Below, piece by piece: positions 46,541 through 59,152 of a DNA stretch of 64,000 bases (positions are counted from its first letter, which is position 1; every line of letters starts with the position of its first letter). Position numbers and translations under genes: made by a program. Location of the stretch: positions 12,586,001-12,650,000 of the forward strand of contig JAKSXM010000014.1 in NCBI GenBank assembly GCA_022575985.1, given 5' to 3'. A model generated the notes under the pieces. That model was given only the letters and a program-made list of their open reading frames with translations, ran no database searches and was not told where the DNA came from. The stretch comes from Anagrus nilaparvatae. Lineage: Eukaryota; Arthropoda; Insecta; Hymenoptera; Mymaridae.

Positions 46541-47751
46541 TTTTTAGATCGCTACAGATCTATATTATGCACAAGTCTGTACATATATCTGTACAGATCT
46601 GTAAAATTAAAAAATTGGCTATCCATGATACATAGAGAATTCATTCGACGCAGTCCTATAAAAAAATGGTTTATTATAAGGGATTTTATGAATTTCCATC
46701 TTGTAAAGAAAAGTTTCAGAGCTTTTAGAAACATTTTAAAATCGCCTAATTAGATTAATCTTTCATCTACTTACTTACAACATTGAATAAAGGCTAAATT
46801 AAGGGGAAACTTGGACAAAAATCCTCCAGAAATGAAAAGTTGTGGAATGTGTTGATTTTGGGCTAATTTGAAAGGGAAAACAAAATCGGACATTCCAACC
46901 CAGTGCAGAGCCCCCCCAGGGGGGGAATTAGCTGGGGCAAAACGGTTTTTGCAAATAACTAAAAAAGTAAGCAAAATATAAAAAAAAGTTTCAAATAAAA
47001 GTTGTAGCCAAGAAAATTTCCGATGAAAATGGTACTTAGAAATTTTTCAATCGGACGCACTGGGACCGAGCTGTAAGCGGTCAAAGTTTACACCTTTTTT
47101 ACCAAATTTTCAAAAATCGATATTTCAGGAAAAAAAAAACGCGTTTTTGATGAGATTTTTTTTTGGTAGTCAAAAGTGTTAGATATGGGTATGTAAGGTT
47201 TTTTACATATAATAGTATATTTGTGGATGTAAAATTTTGCATGTATATGTTTCTGCACCCCTTCACATAGACGTTGCAACCCCTAGAACATGCATTTTTT
47301 TTTTGGCCAATTTTTTTATGTTTTCAGCTAAAAATCTTATAAAAATGGGCAAATTTTATATGAAATTACTTGTTAGAGATCCATACTATGCATTTAAATC
47401 AAAATATGCACATATTTCAATGTTCTTTTGCCTGTTAATACATTTTAATTCAAAAAAACAAGGAACATTTTTTTCGAAAAAAAATGGCGTTTTTTTGGAT
47501 TTATATGTTTTATACGCCTGACAAATTATGTTATTTCATATTTTTAGGCACGATCACCCTATGTATGCAATACATAGATGAAATCGTGCCTTATAAGTTT
47601 GTCAGGTCAAAAAACGGAAAAGTTTCTAAATTGCCTAATTCATGTAGAAATTTGGTCCCCAGGTTATTCCGATGCCTCTAAATGCTTAAATTGCCTTGGT
47701 GTGTGTAGGGATGTATGTTCGAAAAAGTGTATCCTCAAGATCTCAGAACCT
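46541..47751. other. No supported gene; one small hairpin
   Basis: Frames of 60-94 codons on both strands have no recognised domain. An inverted pair CCTGACAAATTA / TAAGTTTGTCAGG with AGGCACGAT / ATCGTGCCT lies at 47518-47607. Confidence 0.5.
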
Positions 47752-48400
47752 ACTCGATGAATCAAAAATCTCTTAGACCAAATTTTTTGAAATCAAATCT
47801 AGTTGCAGGGTTTTCAATTTCAAGTGATTTCATCAAGTCCGTGCAGAGAAATGTCCAAAAAACTGGTTTAAAATACCTAAAAATGAATTAAAAATAGTAG
47901 ATTTCTGGAACAACTCGATGAATAAAAAATCCCTTAGACCAAATTTTTTTAAATCAGATCTAGTTTTATGGTTTTCAATTTCAAGTGATTTCATTGAGTC
48001 CTTGCAGAGAAATGTCCAAAAAACTAATTTCCGTTACCTAAAAATGAACTAAAAATAGTAAATTTCTGGAACAACTCGATGAATCAAAAATCCCTTAGAC
48101 CAATTTTTTTTAAATCAGATCTAGTTTCATGAATTTCAATTTCAAGTGATTTCATCAAGTCCTTGCAGATAAATGTCCAAAAAAACTGATTACCGATAAC
48201 ACCTAAAAATTAACTAAAATTAGTAATTTTCTAGAACAACTCGATGAATAAAAAAGAAGTTTGGTTCAAAGCTTGTTTTACAGCATCTAGTTGTGCCTTC
48301 TCCAACTCAGCTAAGCTTTATTCTGATGTTGTTAGCTAATCCCAAAAACACTAATTCCTGGTGCCAAAAAATGAACTTAAAAACCCTAAAAAAAAGCAAA
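47752..48400 (+). repeat. Tandem array, about 162-bp unit, three full copies plus a degenerate one
   Basis: Units start ACTCGATGAATCAAAAATC near 47752, 47912, 48076 and 48239. They share CCCTTAGACCAAATTTTTTT, ATCAGATCTAGTTT, CAATTTCAAGTGATTTCATC and AGAGAAATGTCCAAAAAACT. It is non-coding. Confidence 0.9.
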
Positions 48401-48730
48401 TATCAGTAACAACTAGAGAAATAAAAATAAAATTTAGTACATATACACACTTAAAATATTACTTGAAACGATATATTAACAAATGTATTTGGAGACATCA
48501 TTTTAATCATCACTAGTATAATATGTATTGCCATAAACATAATTATAATGCTGAAAAATAAAAACAAAGAAATAACGTTCTTTACATAAATTAAAAAAAA
48601 ATATTAAAACTTTTTATACTTATCCGAATCAAACTTTTGTTTATTTAACTATATCCACTAAAGAATTTAAAATAAACCTGAAAAAAATAATAACAAATTT
48701 ATAAACACAGCTATTAACCTAGAAGTCGAC
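48401..48730. other. AT-rich DNA, nothing recognised
   Basis: No repeat or ORF. Confidence 0.5.
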
Positions 48731-48732
48731 TA

Positions 48733-49228
48733 CACTTAAACTTTTTGTCACTGGCGCTAGCGGTTACTAAAATACAGTAACCGTGAATCGTTGTTACAAC
48801 CCAAAATATTTTATACAGCAGCAGACGACATTTTAGCAAACATTGTAAATAAGTGATAAAACTTAGCAAAAAGCGTTTTAATTAATAAATTAATTGTTTA
48901 ATTAATGAAATATATTTATTTTATACTAAATTTATTAATATTTTAAACTTATTATAACATAAATCAAGAAATTTTAGTAAATATTAAAATGACTTGTTTT
49001 ATGTTATAATAAGTTTAAAATATTAATAAATTTAGTATAAAATAAATATATTTCATTAATTAATCAATTAATTTATTAATTAAAACGCTTTTTGCTAAGT
49101 TTTATCACATATTTACAATGTTTGCTAAAATGTCGTCTGCTGCTGTATAAAATATTTTGGCTTGTAACAACGATTCCCGGTTACTGTATTTTAGTAACCG
49201 CTAGCGCCTGTGACAAAAAGTTTCAGTG
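48733..49228. mobile_element. 496-bp TA-flanked palindromic MITE
   Basis: CACTTAAACTTTTTGTCAC at one end, GTGACAAAAAGTTTCAGTG at the other, with TA on both sides (48731-48732, 49229-49230). The arms are about 235 bp and include GGCGCTAGCGGTTACT and GCAGCAGACGACATTTTAGC. It fits a Tc1/mariner-type MITE. Confidence 0.9.
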
Positions 49229-49816
49229 TAGCAGACTAACCTAACTATACTACTGAAAGTCTTCTAGTTTAAATTTAAGCACGTAATTTAAAACAACTTT
49301 TTAAACTTTTTTTGCTATTTTTTTAAAAACGTGGATAAAAATAATAAATAATCTTATATAAATTTGTAAATTTATATTATTTTTAATTTATTATTAATTA
49401 TTATTAATTATTAATTTATTATTCATTATTATTAATTAATAATAAAACATTATTATTATTAATTTATTTTAAATTTATTTTAATGCAAAATGTTTAAAAA
49501 GATGATATAGTAAGTTCTATTAAATTAAGTACTCAAATTTAAACTAATACTTGTTTTTCAACAGTATTGACTTTTAATTACCTTACAATAAGCATACATT
49601 GCTGTTAACAAATTTGTTATTATCTTTTCTCAGATAAATACTAATATATTAAGGCACACAGGTAGAATTTGATTTAGGTAATTAAAAAAATGTTAATATA
49701 TTATTTTTAAAGAATATGGGAAATTAAAATTAAATTTGGGTGAAAGAAAAATTTTCGAATAATTATTTATAAATACTTTGAATAACATGTTAATAATAAA
49801 TAATAGTTTTCAATTT
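49229..49816. other. AT-rich DNA, nothing recognised
   Basis: Dominated by TTATTAATTATTATT-like runs. Confidence 0.5.
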
Positions 49817-52800
49817 CCCAGGTTAAAAAAACCGCCTTCCGTACTACCTTCCAGTACACATTCCCGGAACATTCCCAAACACATTCCATGGAAAGTTATT
49901 ATAGCTTGTTTTATTTTGGAAGGTTCCATGGAATGTTACATGAAACGTTCTACAGAACGAGAATTAAAAAATTTTATTTATTTTTTTATTTATTAATAAA
50001 TTAATAAAAAATGGATACAAATGAAGAAAAAGACAAGTTTAATTTTTATTAATTAATGAACTTTATTCATTAAGTTATAAAAAGTAACTATTACTCTTAT
50101 TCGTAAGCTGAAAATTTTAACTTATCACTCTAATTATAATATTTATTACAAAAATATGAATAATTTGAAATATAAAATAAACTAACTATTATAAAAATTA
50201 AGATACAAAAATTTTATGAATACAATTGTTATCGATTTAATTCTTGGTTGCATTTTTTATCCCTTTAAAAATAACAAACAATTATATTATATATAATAAA
50301 TACAAGTTAAATATTATAAAATTTTCAACAACTAAAATTTAAAAAATACAAATACTTTTACTTTATACAACTATATTTTTATATTTTTATGTATACAAAT
50401 TTTTTCACTGTTTGTAATATATTCATATTAATAACAAGCAGGGTTGAGTATGGCTTGACGATGCTTTCAGATTTCCATCAAAGATACAGCTGGGTTTCAG
50501 CAATTTCTTTCATTATTTTTACAAATTTAGAAGTTATATTGAAAAATTATCTGGAAAAATATTATGAAATTGTTAAAAAAAAATGTTTCATAACTAGTAT
50601 AAACTATCATATCCCTTATAAGAATGATAAAGCTATCTTTGTCTATTAGAGTCAAAAGGAGTATCTATAACCAATATACTTTTTTCTTTAATTTCACATT
50701 CTAGCTGAAGAATCTGTTGAAAATTTTTCAACCGCTAACAAGTCTTTGGCAATAAATTCATGCTTTATTAACCTGAATTGGCTTATCAAATATGATATCA
50801 TATTCAGGTTAATAAAGCATGAGATTATTGCCGAAGACTTGTTAGAGGTTGAAAAATTATCAACCAATGTTTCAGCTAGACCGTGAAATGAAAAAAAAAA
50901 ATATATTGGTCATTGACACTCCTTTTGACTCTAATAGGCAAAGAAAGCTTTGTCATTCTTATAAGGGAAATGATAGTTAATACCATAGTTATTAAACCCT
51001 TGTTTACCATTTTGAAAATGGCAAAACAATTTGGTACAAGAGCTCAATTTTTAATAAATTGGAGCAGATATTATAAATATGAAGATATTTAAGAAAAACA
51101 ATTTTTTTGTCGAAAGCGAGAACTAGCTGCATGTTTAATACACATGTGCAATAGCATACGAAGTCTGACAATAGTTTGCTTTTCAATAAATTGAAGCTTA
51201 AACATTTAACTCACCTTAAATATCAACTAATAGGATACTGGTGGAGTAAGTTAAATACTGCAATCCAGATGAACAAGCAGGATTTAATTCAATATGGCTT
51301 GACGATGCTTTCAGATTCCCATCAAAGATAAAGTTCGGGTGCAGCAATTTCTCCCATCATTTTTACATTTTAAGAAGCATTTAATAACAAAATATCTGGC
51401 AAAATATTATGAACCTGTTAAAACTATAAAAAAATGTTAACCAATGTTGTATTTACTTAAGCCAAAGAAAGATAACGCCTTACAAACATGTTAAAGTAAC
51501 TAGAAAAGTTATAGAGTTGTTATTTTTTACCTTTTTTAATGAATCTGATTTTCAACTAGGAATTTGGTTAATATTGTGATGTAGTTGAATAATATCATAC
51601 AGATAAGAATAAAATCAGGTTTCATTATTGTATGTATAACCTAGCTTTACTCTGGACACCCTAAAAGCATATGCAAGGGATAATGTTAGATATATATAGA
51701 TTTAATTACTTAAAAATACTTACGCAAATAAAAACAGATAAAATAAAGAAGTTTGCAAATAAAAGCAATAAATAAATAATAAACAAGAATTATTTAAAAT
51801 AAATATCTTTAATTGTCCATGACTAATTAAAATTTGTGGTGCACAATTTCGCACGCATATGTAGCTAGGTTTGTTCTTTTTGTTCCCAAAAGGTAGAACT
51901 AGTTACTAGGGTATAACCCTAGGGACAAAAAGAATAATTTATTTATTGCTTTTATTTGCAAACTTCTTTATTTTATCTGTTTTTATTTGCGTAAGTATTT
52001 TTAAGTAATTAAATCTATATATCTAACATTATCCCTTGCATATGCTTTTAGGGTGTCCAGAGTAAAGCTAGGTTATACATACAGTAATAACACCTGATTT
52101 TATTCTTATCTGTAAGATATTATTCAACTGCATCACAATATTAACCGAATTCCTAAGTTGAAAATCAGATTCATTAAAAAAGGTAAAAAATAACAACTCT
52201 ATAACTAGTTACTTTAACATGTTTGTAAGGCGTTATCTTTCTTTGGCTTAAATAAATACAACCTTGGTTAACATTTTTTTATAGTTTTAACAGGTTCATA
52301 ATATTTTGCCAGATATTTTGTTATTAAATGCTTCTTAAAATGTAAAAATAATGGGAGAAATTGCTGCACCCGAACTTTATCTTTGATGGGAATCTGAAAG
52401 CATCGTCAATAAGCCATATTGAATTAAATCCTGCTTGTTCATCTGGATTGCAGTATTTAACTTACTCCACCAGTATCTTATTAGTTGATATTTAAGGTGA
52501 GATAAATGTTTAAGCTTCAATTTATTGAAAAGCAAACTATTGTCAGACTTCGTATGCTATTGCACATGTGTATTAAACATGCAGCTAGTTCTCGCTTTCG
52601 ACAAAAAAATTGTTTTTCTTAAATATCTTCATATTTATAATATCTGCTCCAATTTATTAAAAATTGAGCTCTTGTACCAAATTGTTTTGCCATTTTCAAA
52701 ATGGTAAACAAGGGTTTAATAACTATGGTATTAACTATCATTTCCCTTATAAGAATGACAAAGCTTTCTTTGCCTATTAGAGTCAAAAGGAGTGTTAATG

Positions 52801-53680
52801 ACCAATATATTTTTTTTTTTCATTTCACGGTCTAGCTGAAACATTGGTTGAAAATTTTTCAACCTCTAACAAGTCTTCGGCAATAATCTCATGCTTTATT
52901 AACCTGAATATGATATCATATTTGATAAGCCAATTCAGGTTAATAAAGCATGAATTTATTGCCAAAGACTTGTTAGCGGTTGAAAAATTTTCAACAGATT
53001 CTTCAGCTAGAATGTGAAATTAAAGGAAAAAGTATATTGGTTATTGATACTCCTTTTGACTCTAATAGACAAAGATAGCTTTTTCATTCTTATAAGGGAT
53101 ATGATAGTTTTTACCAGTTATGAAACATTTTTTTTTAACAATTTCATAATATTTTTCCAGATAATTTTTCAATATAACTTCTAAATTTGTAAAAATAATG
53201 AAAGAAATTGCTGAAGCTCAGCTGCATCTTTGATGGAAATTTGAAAGCATCGTCAAGCCATACTCAACCCTGCTTGTTATTAATATGAATATATTACATT
53301 TTTATAATAGTTAGTTTATTTTATATTTCAAATTATTCATATTTTTGAAATAAATATTATAATTAGAGTGATAAGTTAAAATTTTCAGCTTTCGAATAAG
53401 AGTAATAGTTACTTATTATAACTTAACGAATAAAGTTCATTAATTAATGAAAATTAAACTTGTCTTTTCTTTCATTTTTATCCATTTTTTATTAATTTAT
53501 TAATAAATAAAAAAAATAAATAAAATTTTTTAATTCTCGTTCTGTAGAACGTTTCATGTAACATTCCATGGAACCTTCCAAAATAAAACAAGCTATAATA
53601 ACTTTCCATGGAATGTGTTTGGGAATGTTCCGGGAATGTGTACTGGAAGGTAGTACGGAAGGCGGTTTTTTTAACCTGGG
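49817..53680. mobile_element. 3.9-kb palindrome with CCCAGGTTAAAAAAACC ends
   Basis: The arms 49817 to about 51778 and about 51940 to 53680 are inverted copies; the loop is about 160 bp. The ends are CCCAGGTTAAAAAAACCGCC and its complement. The subterminal part holds TTCC/GGAA palindromes (CATTCCATGGAA, GGTTCCATGGAATG). The identical 60-codon frame in both arms (51004-51186 and 52525-52707) is a symmetry shadow. A smaller hairpin is nested in each arm. TTT lies on both sides, possibly a 3-bp duplication, but this is weak. Confidence 0.92.
50602..50980. repeat. Nested hairpin in the left arm (mirror copy about 52730-53115)
   Basis: TAGAGTCAAAAGGAGT ... ACTCCTTTTGACTCTA with ACAAGTCTTTGGCAATAA-type arms around a TATGATATCATA centre. 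It is present in both big arms, so it predates or was copied with the duplication. A direct repeat (50440-50600 and 51290-51440, TATGGCTTGACGATGCTTTC) flanks it. Confidence 0.85.
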
Positions 53681-54252
53681 TTTATGAGAATGTGGATCCC
53701 ATCAAGGTTATTAAAGAAAAAATGCTCAATAAATATGTGATCGTGCCTGAAATAAAAAAGCCTTAGCTTTTTTATAATTCTTTGCGATTTTTTTAATATT
53801 TAAACTATTTTCTAGATTTTTGGTACATAATACTTCAGTAGCTTGGACCCAAAATCGTTTTTTGGCCAAAAAATGCTTAAAATTTTTATATTATAGATAT
53901 AATCGTTTTTTATTTTTAAAAATTTATTGTAAAAATTATTAAGCAATGTGCAATATGACTTGTATATTTTATACCTGATTTTATATAATAAAAAAAGGGG
54001 AGGTTACACCGACTCTATACGGGCAGCTCGGGTAGCATCCTGACTCGCCGGTAAGGAGATAATAACTATACCGCAAGAGTCGTGAACACTATGCGCTGCT
54101 TTACCTAGTCGTTTAAACGACTCCTATGCATAATAGTCAAATTTGACTATTATGCATAGGAACCTCGCATCAAAAATCGCTGTGAAACCTTCAAATTTTT
54201 AAAACAGTGTAGACAACTATACGAGTTGACTCATTTTCACTATATTTTTCTC
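53681..54252. other. Mostly unrecognised; contains two perfect small palindromes
   Basis: GTCGTTTAAACGAC (54108-54121) is followed at once by a 40-bp perfect palindrome (about 54121-54160; half-site TCCTATGCATAATAGTCAAA). A GC-richer stretch at 54000-54105 has no recognised identity. Confidence 0.6.
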
Positions 54253-54358
54253 TGAGTGTAGGGACATTAACATGAACAATTATTTCCTAAGTGGAACGGA
54301 TGGGAAATTTCCTGTAGAATCCGATTCCGGGTTCAAAATTTTTTTCGAGTTGAACATG
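54253..54358 (+). repeat. Dispersed repeat family A, copy 4 (part before a MITE)
   Basis: ACATTAACATGAACAATTAT, GGATGGGAAATTTCC, AATCCGATTCCGGG and TTTTTTTCGAG match family A. It is interrupted by the 54359-55176 MITE. Confidence 0.7.
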
Positions 54359-54582
54359 CTCAGTAAAAAAAATGATCACAAGCAATATTACTACAGTTTA
54401 GTAATTTCAATACAAAAGATACTAGCAATTTTACTATTCTAGCAATTTTACTATTTTGGAGTAATATTACTGCAAGTTTATAATTTTACTACACTTGTAG
54501 TAACTTAAATGTAGTATTTTTTCTATACTTGTTGTAATATTACTCCAAAATAGCAATATTACTCCGAAATAGTCATCGTCAG

Positions 54583-54780
54583 TAGTCGAGTGGATAGCGC
54601 TCCCGCTTTCGCATATTTATATACAGGGTGATCCAAAACGGGCGGGATGCATTGTTTGTTTATTAGTTAACCAATCGCAGCTAAGATTACAAGCATCAAC
54701 AAATAGCGATGCGCTTAATAAAATAAAATTCACGTCCCGCTCGGCATCACCGTTTATTTAAAAGCGAGGGTTTAAACCCC
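54583..54780 (+). other. Split tRNA-like segment (box A … box B)
   Basis: TAGTCGAGTGG (54583-54593) fits box A, followed by tRNA-like ATAGCGCTCCCGCTTTCGCAT. GGGTTTAAACCCC (54768-54780) fits box B. Removing the nested 54623-54753 element leaves about 44 bp between the boxes, normal for tRNA-derived promoters. Confidence 0.6.
54623..54753. mobile_element. 131-bp nested MITE within the tRNA-like core
   Basis: The ends ACAGGGTGATCC and GGCATCACCGT are imperfect inverted repeats, with CGGGCGGGA and TCCCGC just inside. The TTAT-like flanks are too simple for a firm target duplication. Confidence 0.6.
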
Positions 54781-55178
54781 CTCCATACTACTAGCGGCGT
54801 AGGACTTTTTTTCGTTATATTATTTAAAAGAAATTTTCAATATTATAAAGAAAAACCAAAACAGTCCCGATACTCTATAGAATCTTACGTATACGTAGGT
54901 GTTCCTTGCAGTTTTCCCTAGGTAATGGACATATAATATGTTCATGTGAATACGGGTATTGAATATTTAATGAAAGTCGAGACTGCAAGCTGTATTTAAT
55001 TAATTAAACATTTATTATAAATGTAAAAAATGTATACATTAACAAATGTTACGTCTCGTCAATTCGTTAAAAAGAAAAAAAAATAGTAAAACTACTACAA
55101 TTTGTAGTAATAGTATTACTAAATTGTAGTGAAACTACTAAACTGTAGTAATATTATGTACATTTTTTTTACTGTGTG

Positions 55179-56165
55179 AATAAAATACGTCAATAATTCT
55201 ACAGATTAAAAATTCTTTAGTAGGACTCAAATTACTTTGGGTACACAATTTTATTGATGAAAAAAAGAAACTGACTGGTGATTGCGTTTTGAGAGCTCTA
55301 GATCCAAATATAGCAGAATAAAAATTTTGATTTTTCAGAAATTTCAAATTTCCTGCAAAGTCAAGAGACCAATTAAACATCTGACTTAACATTTGGAATT
55401 CGAGGGAAATGTTACATAAGGTTATATCTTTTTACGTTTTGGGAATAATTTATGTTGAAACAACAAAATTTTAAATTAAAGATTAAAATATCTTTTCTCA
55501 TTTCTGTAAGAAATTATTTTTTTTTAAATGATACTAAATTAACCTGAAAATTCTTCCGAATTTCGCTGTTTCGACATAAAATACTTCCAAAACATAAAAA
55601 GATATACCCTTATGCAAAATTTTTCGCAAAATCCAAATTTTAGATCAAGTATTTGATTGGTTACGTGGCTATATGTGGAAAATTTGAAATTTCTTAAAAT
55701 GTACATTTTTGATCTGCTATTTTTGGATCTAGAGTTCTCAAAATGCAATCTCTCGTCGGTTTCTTTTTCTCATCAAAAAATTTGAAGTGTCCAAAATAAT
55801 TTGAGTCCTACTAGAGTATTTTTAATCTGCATTCATTTGAGAGATTGAATTCTAAAAAAATGACGTATTTTATTTATGTGCAGCTCGAAAAAAATATTGA
55901 CCCCAGAATCAGATATTACGGAAAATTTGCTATCCGGTCGTAAGAGGGAATAATTTTGCATGTTAATGTAAGTTTTTTACAAAAAAAAAGTTTGAAAATA
56001 ATAAATTTAAAAAAATCTTTAAATCTAAAAATTATCTCGCTTCTTTTAAAAATGGACAAAAAACCGTACGAGCCGAAAATGACATTGAGGCTTAGTTTTA
56101 GTAGTACTTTCAGTAAAGAAATACTTGCAACCGGTTTGAAGACCCGACAAATAGATTTAGTCCGA
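55179..56165. repeat. Family A copies 4 and 5 in inverted orientation
   Basis: 55185-55470 and 55535-55875 are inverted copies centred near 55500: TTTAGTAGGACTCAAATTA, GCGTTTTGAGAGCTCTAGAT, TTACATAAGGTTATATCTTT against their complements. The right copy continues as family A in complement to about 56165 (CTATCCGGTCGTAAGAG, CAACCGGTTTGAAGACCC). The opposing 97- and 105-codon frames here are shadows. Confidence 0.8.
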
Positions 56166-57169
56166 TTTGGTTTAAAGCCATATAATCCATTGTTAATTTT
56201 ATGCCGTTCCTGTGAAACACAAAGTTTATTCATCTGCTTTGTATCGTAAGCTCGATTGAAAAGCCTTTAAAAAATTAAAAACCAACTAAATTAATATTTT
56301 TAGTTCAGTTTTATCGATTAAAAGTTAAAATTAAAATTAATTCTTATCCAAATATTTACTTTAAAACCTTTTCTTTTATGTGCCGCTCATCATTAATAAA
56401 ATTTAATGTTATAGTTTACTCGTAAAATTTCACAAAAGATTAAACTAATTACAGGGCTTAATAAGAAATTTTGACAAGATAATAAGTATTTTACGTTATA
56501 AATTTTAATTAAATTTATAAGCAAGACTTTTGGACTATATAAATAAATTATTGTTTTGAATTGTAACACGTGGACTACAAGATGCGAAATCGATTTTTTT
56601 CTGTCCATGCGAAATTTTAGCACATGCGCTCATTCTTTATCTAAAATATACCCAACCATTCGATTGAATAACAAACCGTGCAATTTTCTTTCATTTCTAA
56701 ATATAGAATTAAAAATGATTAAACACTTCTATTTTAGTAAAAACCATTTTCCATCAAGTTGCTCAATGTGCCTGGGTTGTTCGTTTTAACCCGACGATAA
56801 TGTGCGTAAGTGAATATTTTTTGTCCAGTTTCCATTATAATCCTCTGTGAGGCTAAATATATGTTCTAAATTTACAAAATATATATAAAATAAAAATAAT
56901 ATTATAATATTCTACCCCAAGATTGTGAAAAAAAGCAGGCAAGTTTTTTTCTGAAAACACGTTATAGCGCTGTAGCCTATAGGCAGTTCCCTTCTATATC
57001 TTTTATGTCGTGTATTTTATGTAAAAACTTCAAAAAAAGTTACTGGGCATTTATTATTAAAAAAGCATAAATATTATAAAAATATTATCTTAAATAGTTT
57101 TTATGTACATAAATAGGCACTCACTATTTATGAATTTGTAAATGGGAAGAGTTAAATGAAGCGTATACG
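56166..57169. other. AT-rich DNA, nothing recognised
   Basis: Overlapping opposite-strand frames (56393-56623, 56556-56789) have no domain or splice support. Confidence 0.5.
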
Positions 57170-58060
57170 ACTTGTATGGTTGGGTCTTCACAACTGCCAA
57201 AAATAAGTCACCAGCTCAATTTTTAGCCTCTCAGAACAAAATCTCGATTTTTGACAGCCATTTTTGTGTTTTGGACTTAAAAAAAAAAAGTAAGGAAAAT
57301 AAGGGATAATTTTTCTTATTTTTTCTGTTAAAAACTCTCTATAACATACAAATTTTTTCTCTTCTAAAACCGGATAGGAAATATCCCTGGCTATCCGATT
57401 TCGGGGTCAAAAAAGTTTTTGGATCAACGTATGGGCGAGAAATCGCTAAGATAGGCTTTTTTTTCAAAAGTCGAGTTGTCAAATGCCTATTAGTGAAAAA
57501 TCTTCTAACCAGGCTTAAATTTTTCCTTAAGGTTATCCTAAACCCAAATGTGTCGGTAAAAATTTCTTAAATGCCGGCTTTCTTTTTTAAGCTGTTAAAA
57601 TAACAAAAAAAATATTTTAGGCCAAAAATATTTTATTTTTTAAAGAATGATTTTCCCAAGGGACTAAATCAATATGAAGCCGCAAATATTATTAGAAATG
57701 ATTTAGCGAACTTTTTCAATTTGAACTCTACCTTACCGACTGTATGTTAAAAGCATAGGGGTTTAGGGTCTCGTTAAACTTTATATTTTATGGCGAAAAA
57801 AAATTTCGATGGGATATTGCTATTTAGGAGCTCTAGATAAAAAAATAGCAGCTTTCAAAAGTTCATTTTTTACAAATTCCGAATTTCCCACCACGTCACG
57901 TGACCAATCAATAATCTGACCAAAAATTTTCGCGGATAATTTTACATAAAGATATATCTTTTTATGTTTTTAAAAACTTTTCATGTTAAAACAGCTAAAT
58001 AATAAAGAATTTTCTGATTAATTTTGAATACTTTAGTACAATTTTAATAATCCTAGCCGT
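57170..58060 (+). repeat. Dispersed repeat family A, copy 6
   Basis: The fullest uninterrupted copy: GGTTGGGTCTTCACAACTGCC, TCGATTTTTGACAGCCATTT, TTATTTTTTCTGTTAAAAAC-like, AACCGGATAGGAAATATCC, GGGCGAGAAATCGCTAAGA, TAGGAGCTCTAGATAAAAAA, CACGTCACGTGACCAATC, TTTTACATAAAGATATATC. It gives the family order. Confidence 0.75.
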
Positions 58061-58846
58061 TAGAGATTTTACAAATTTAAAAAATAAAAACATTCCTTAA
58101 AAAAATGAGATATTTTAATTGATATTTTAATCTTTCAATTTAAACTTTCGCTGCTTTAACACAAACGTTCCTATATATAAGATAATAAACATTCATTAAC
58201 GCGCGAGCGTATGTAACGAATAAGAACTTGTGGTGTATATTACCAAAGAATATAATATTCTACTATATTATATTTTTTGAAATTACACATCGAGATATCT
58301 CGATGATATTACATCGCTAGCACCCAATAAAAATGTGAATAACGCATATGACAAAACCTGCGTGACCAATTACAACACGAATAAATTAGATGAAAATTGT
58401 AAATCACATGTTAACGCGTGTCAGGGTACTTATCTTTTCATGTTTTTTGCTAAACTTACATAAAAATAAATTAAAAATATTATCTTCAGGTATTTTTTTT
58501 TATTATACACTGAAAAACAAATCTGCTTATGGCAAGTGGAATTCTGCTTGTAGCAAGCAGACCTTTTTTTCATAATCAAATGATTGCAAAAAACCTGAAA
58601 CGTGAGTAAAATTTTTAAAAAAATTATTGATTTATTTTTTTTTAAATATTTTTGACTTATCATACCACTGCCTAAACGAGCGAAAAAATTATGCAAAAAT
58701 TTTTTTTATTACTATACGGGGATACTCTAAATGAAAGAGAAAATTTTTAAGAGTTTTTAATGTAAGGGAACCATTGTGATTGGTAAAATTTTGATTTTTG
58801 AGTATTTTGCATATAAAAACGTTTTGAGACCCCAGGCTAAAATAAC
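58061..58846. other. Unclassified AT-rich DNA with a solitary MITE end
   Basis: CACTGAAAAAC preceded by TA at about 58505 starts a segment with CTTATGGCAAGTGGAATTC and CTTGTAGCAAG, related to 37657-37768. 58360-58410 resembles 15550-15600 (ACAACACGAATAAATTAGA). No gene. Confidence 0.5.
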
Positions 58847-59152
58847 CGGTTTGTGTAACTACACAACCAACGAGCATGGAATATGTTCACTCATAACAGT
58901 AATAAATCCAAAAACCGAAATTACAATAAATCCTGAAATATAAATTATGCTAAGTCCATAAACTTAAAGTATTCTAAGTTTTTGTTGTTATCAAGGCCTG
59001 ACTCCCACTTCAAATTATTCTAAGTCCCTAAATCGAAAACATTCTAAGTCCATTTCACCCTCCCTCCCTAAAAACGTCACTTTTTCACCCCCCCCTGCCG
59101 AGCCAAACTTTTTCAAATACCCCAACCAATGAACATGTTCCATGCTAAAATC
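58847..59152 (-). mobile_element. Family C repeat, copy 6
   Basis: ACCGGTTTGTGTAACTACAC to ATGAACATGTTCCATGCTAA, with TTCTAAGTCC units and C-tracts. It is closest to copy 2 of the giant palindrome. Confidence 0.8.

Larger units (their letters stand above)
54359..55176. mobile_element. 818-bp MITE with tRNA-like core, TG target duplication
   Basis: The ends are CTCAGTAAAAAAAATG and CATTTTTTTTACTGTG. TG flanks both ends (54357-54358, 55177-55178). The inverted family A copy (about 55880) supplies the empty site (CACATAAATAAAATACG), so the site was probably TA or TG. The subterminal DNA is rich in TAGTAA/TTACTA words. Inside are a tRNA-like box A (54583-54593) and box B (54768-54780) split by a 131-bp nested element. 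It has the same plan as 33337-34283. Confidence 0.88.

Noticed and set aside
47237..47760. Chain of 60-94-codon frames on the plus strand
   Set aside because: Three different frames overlap, with no splice consensus or domain; one crosses a small hairpin repeat.
51004..52707. Identical 60-codon frames at 51004-51186 and 52525-52707 on opposite strands
   Set aside because: They are the same sequence in the two arms of the 49817-53680 palindrome. No domain, start context or splice support.
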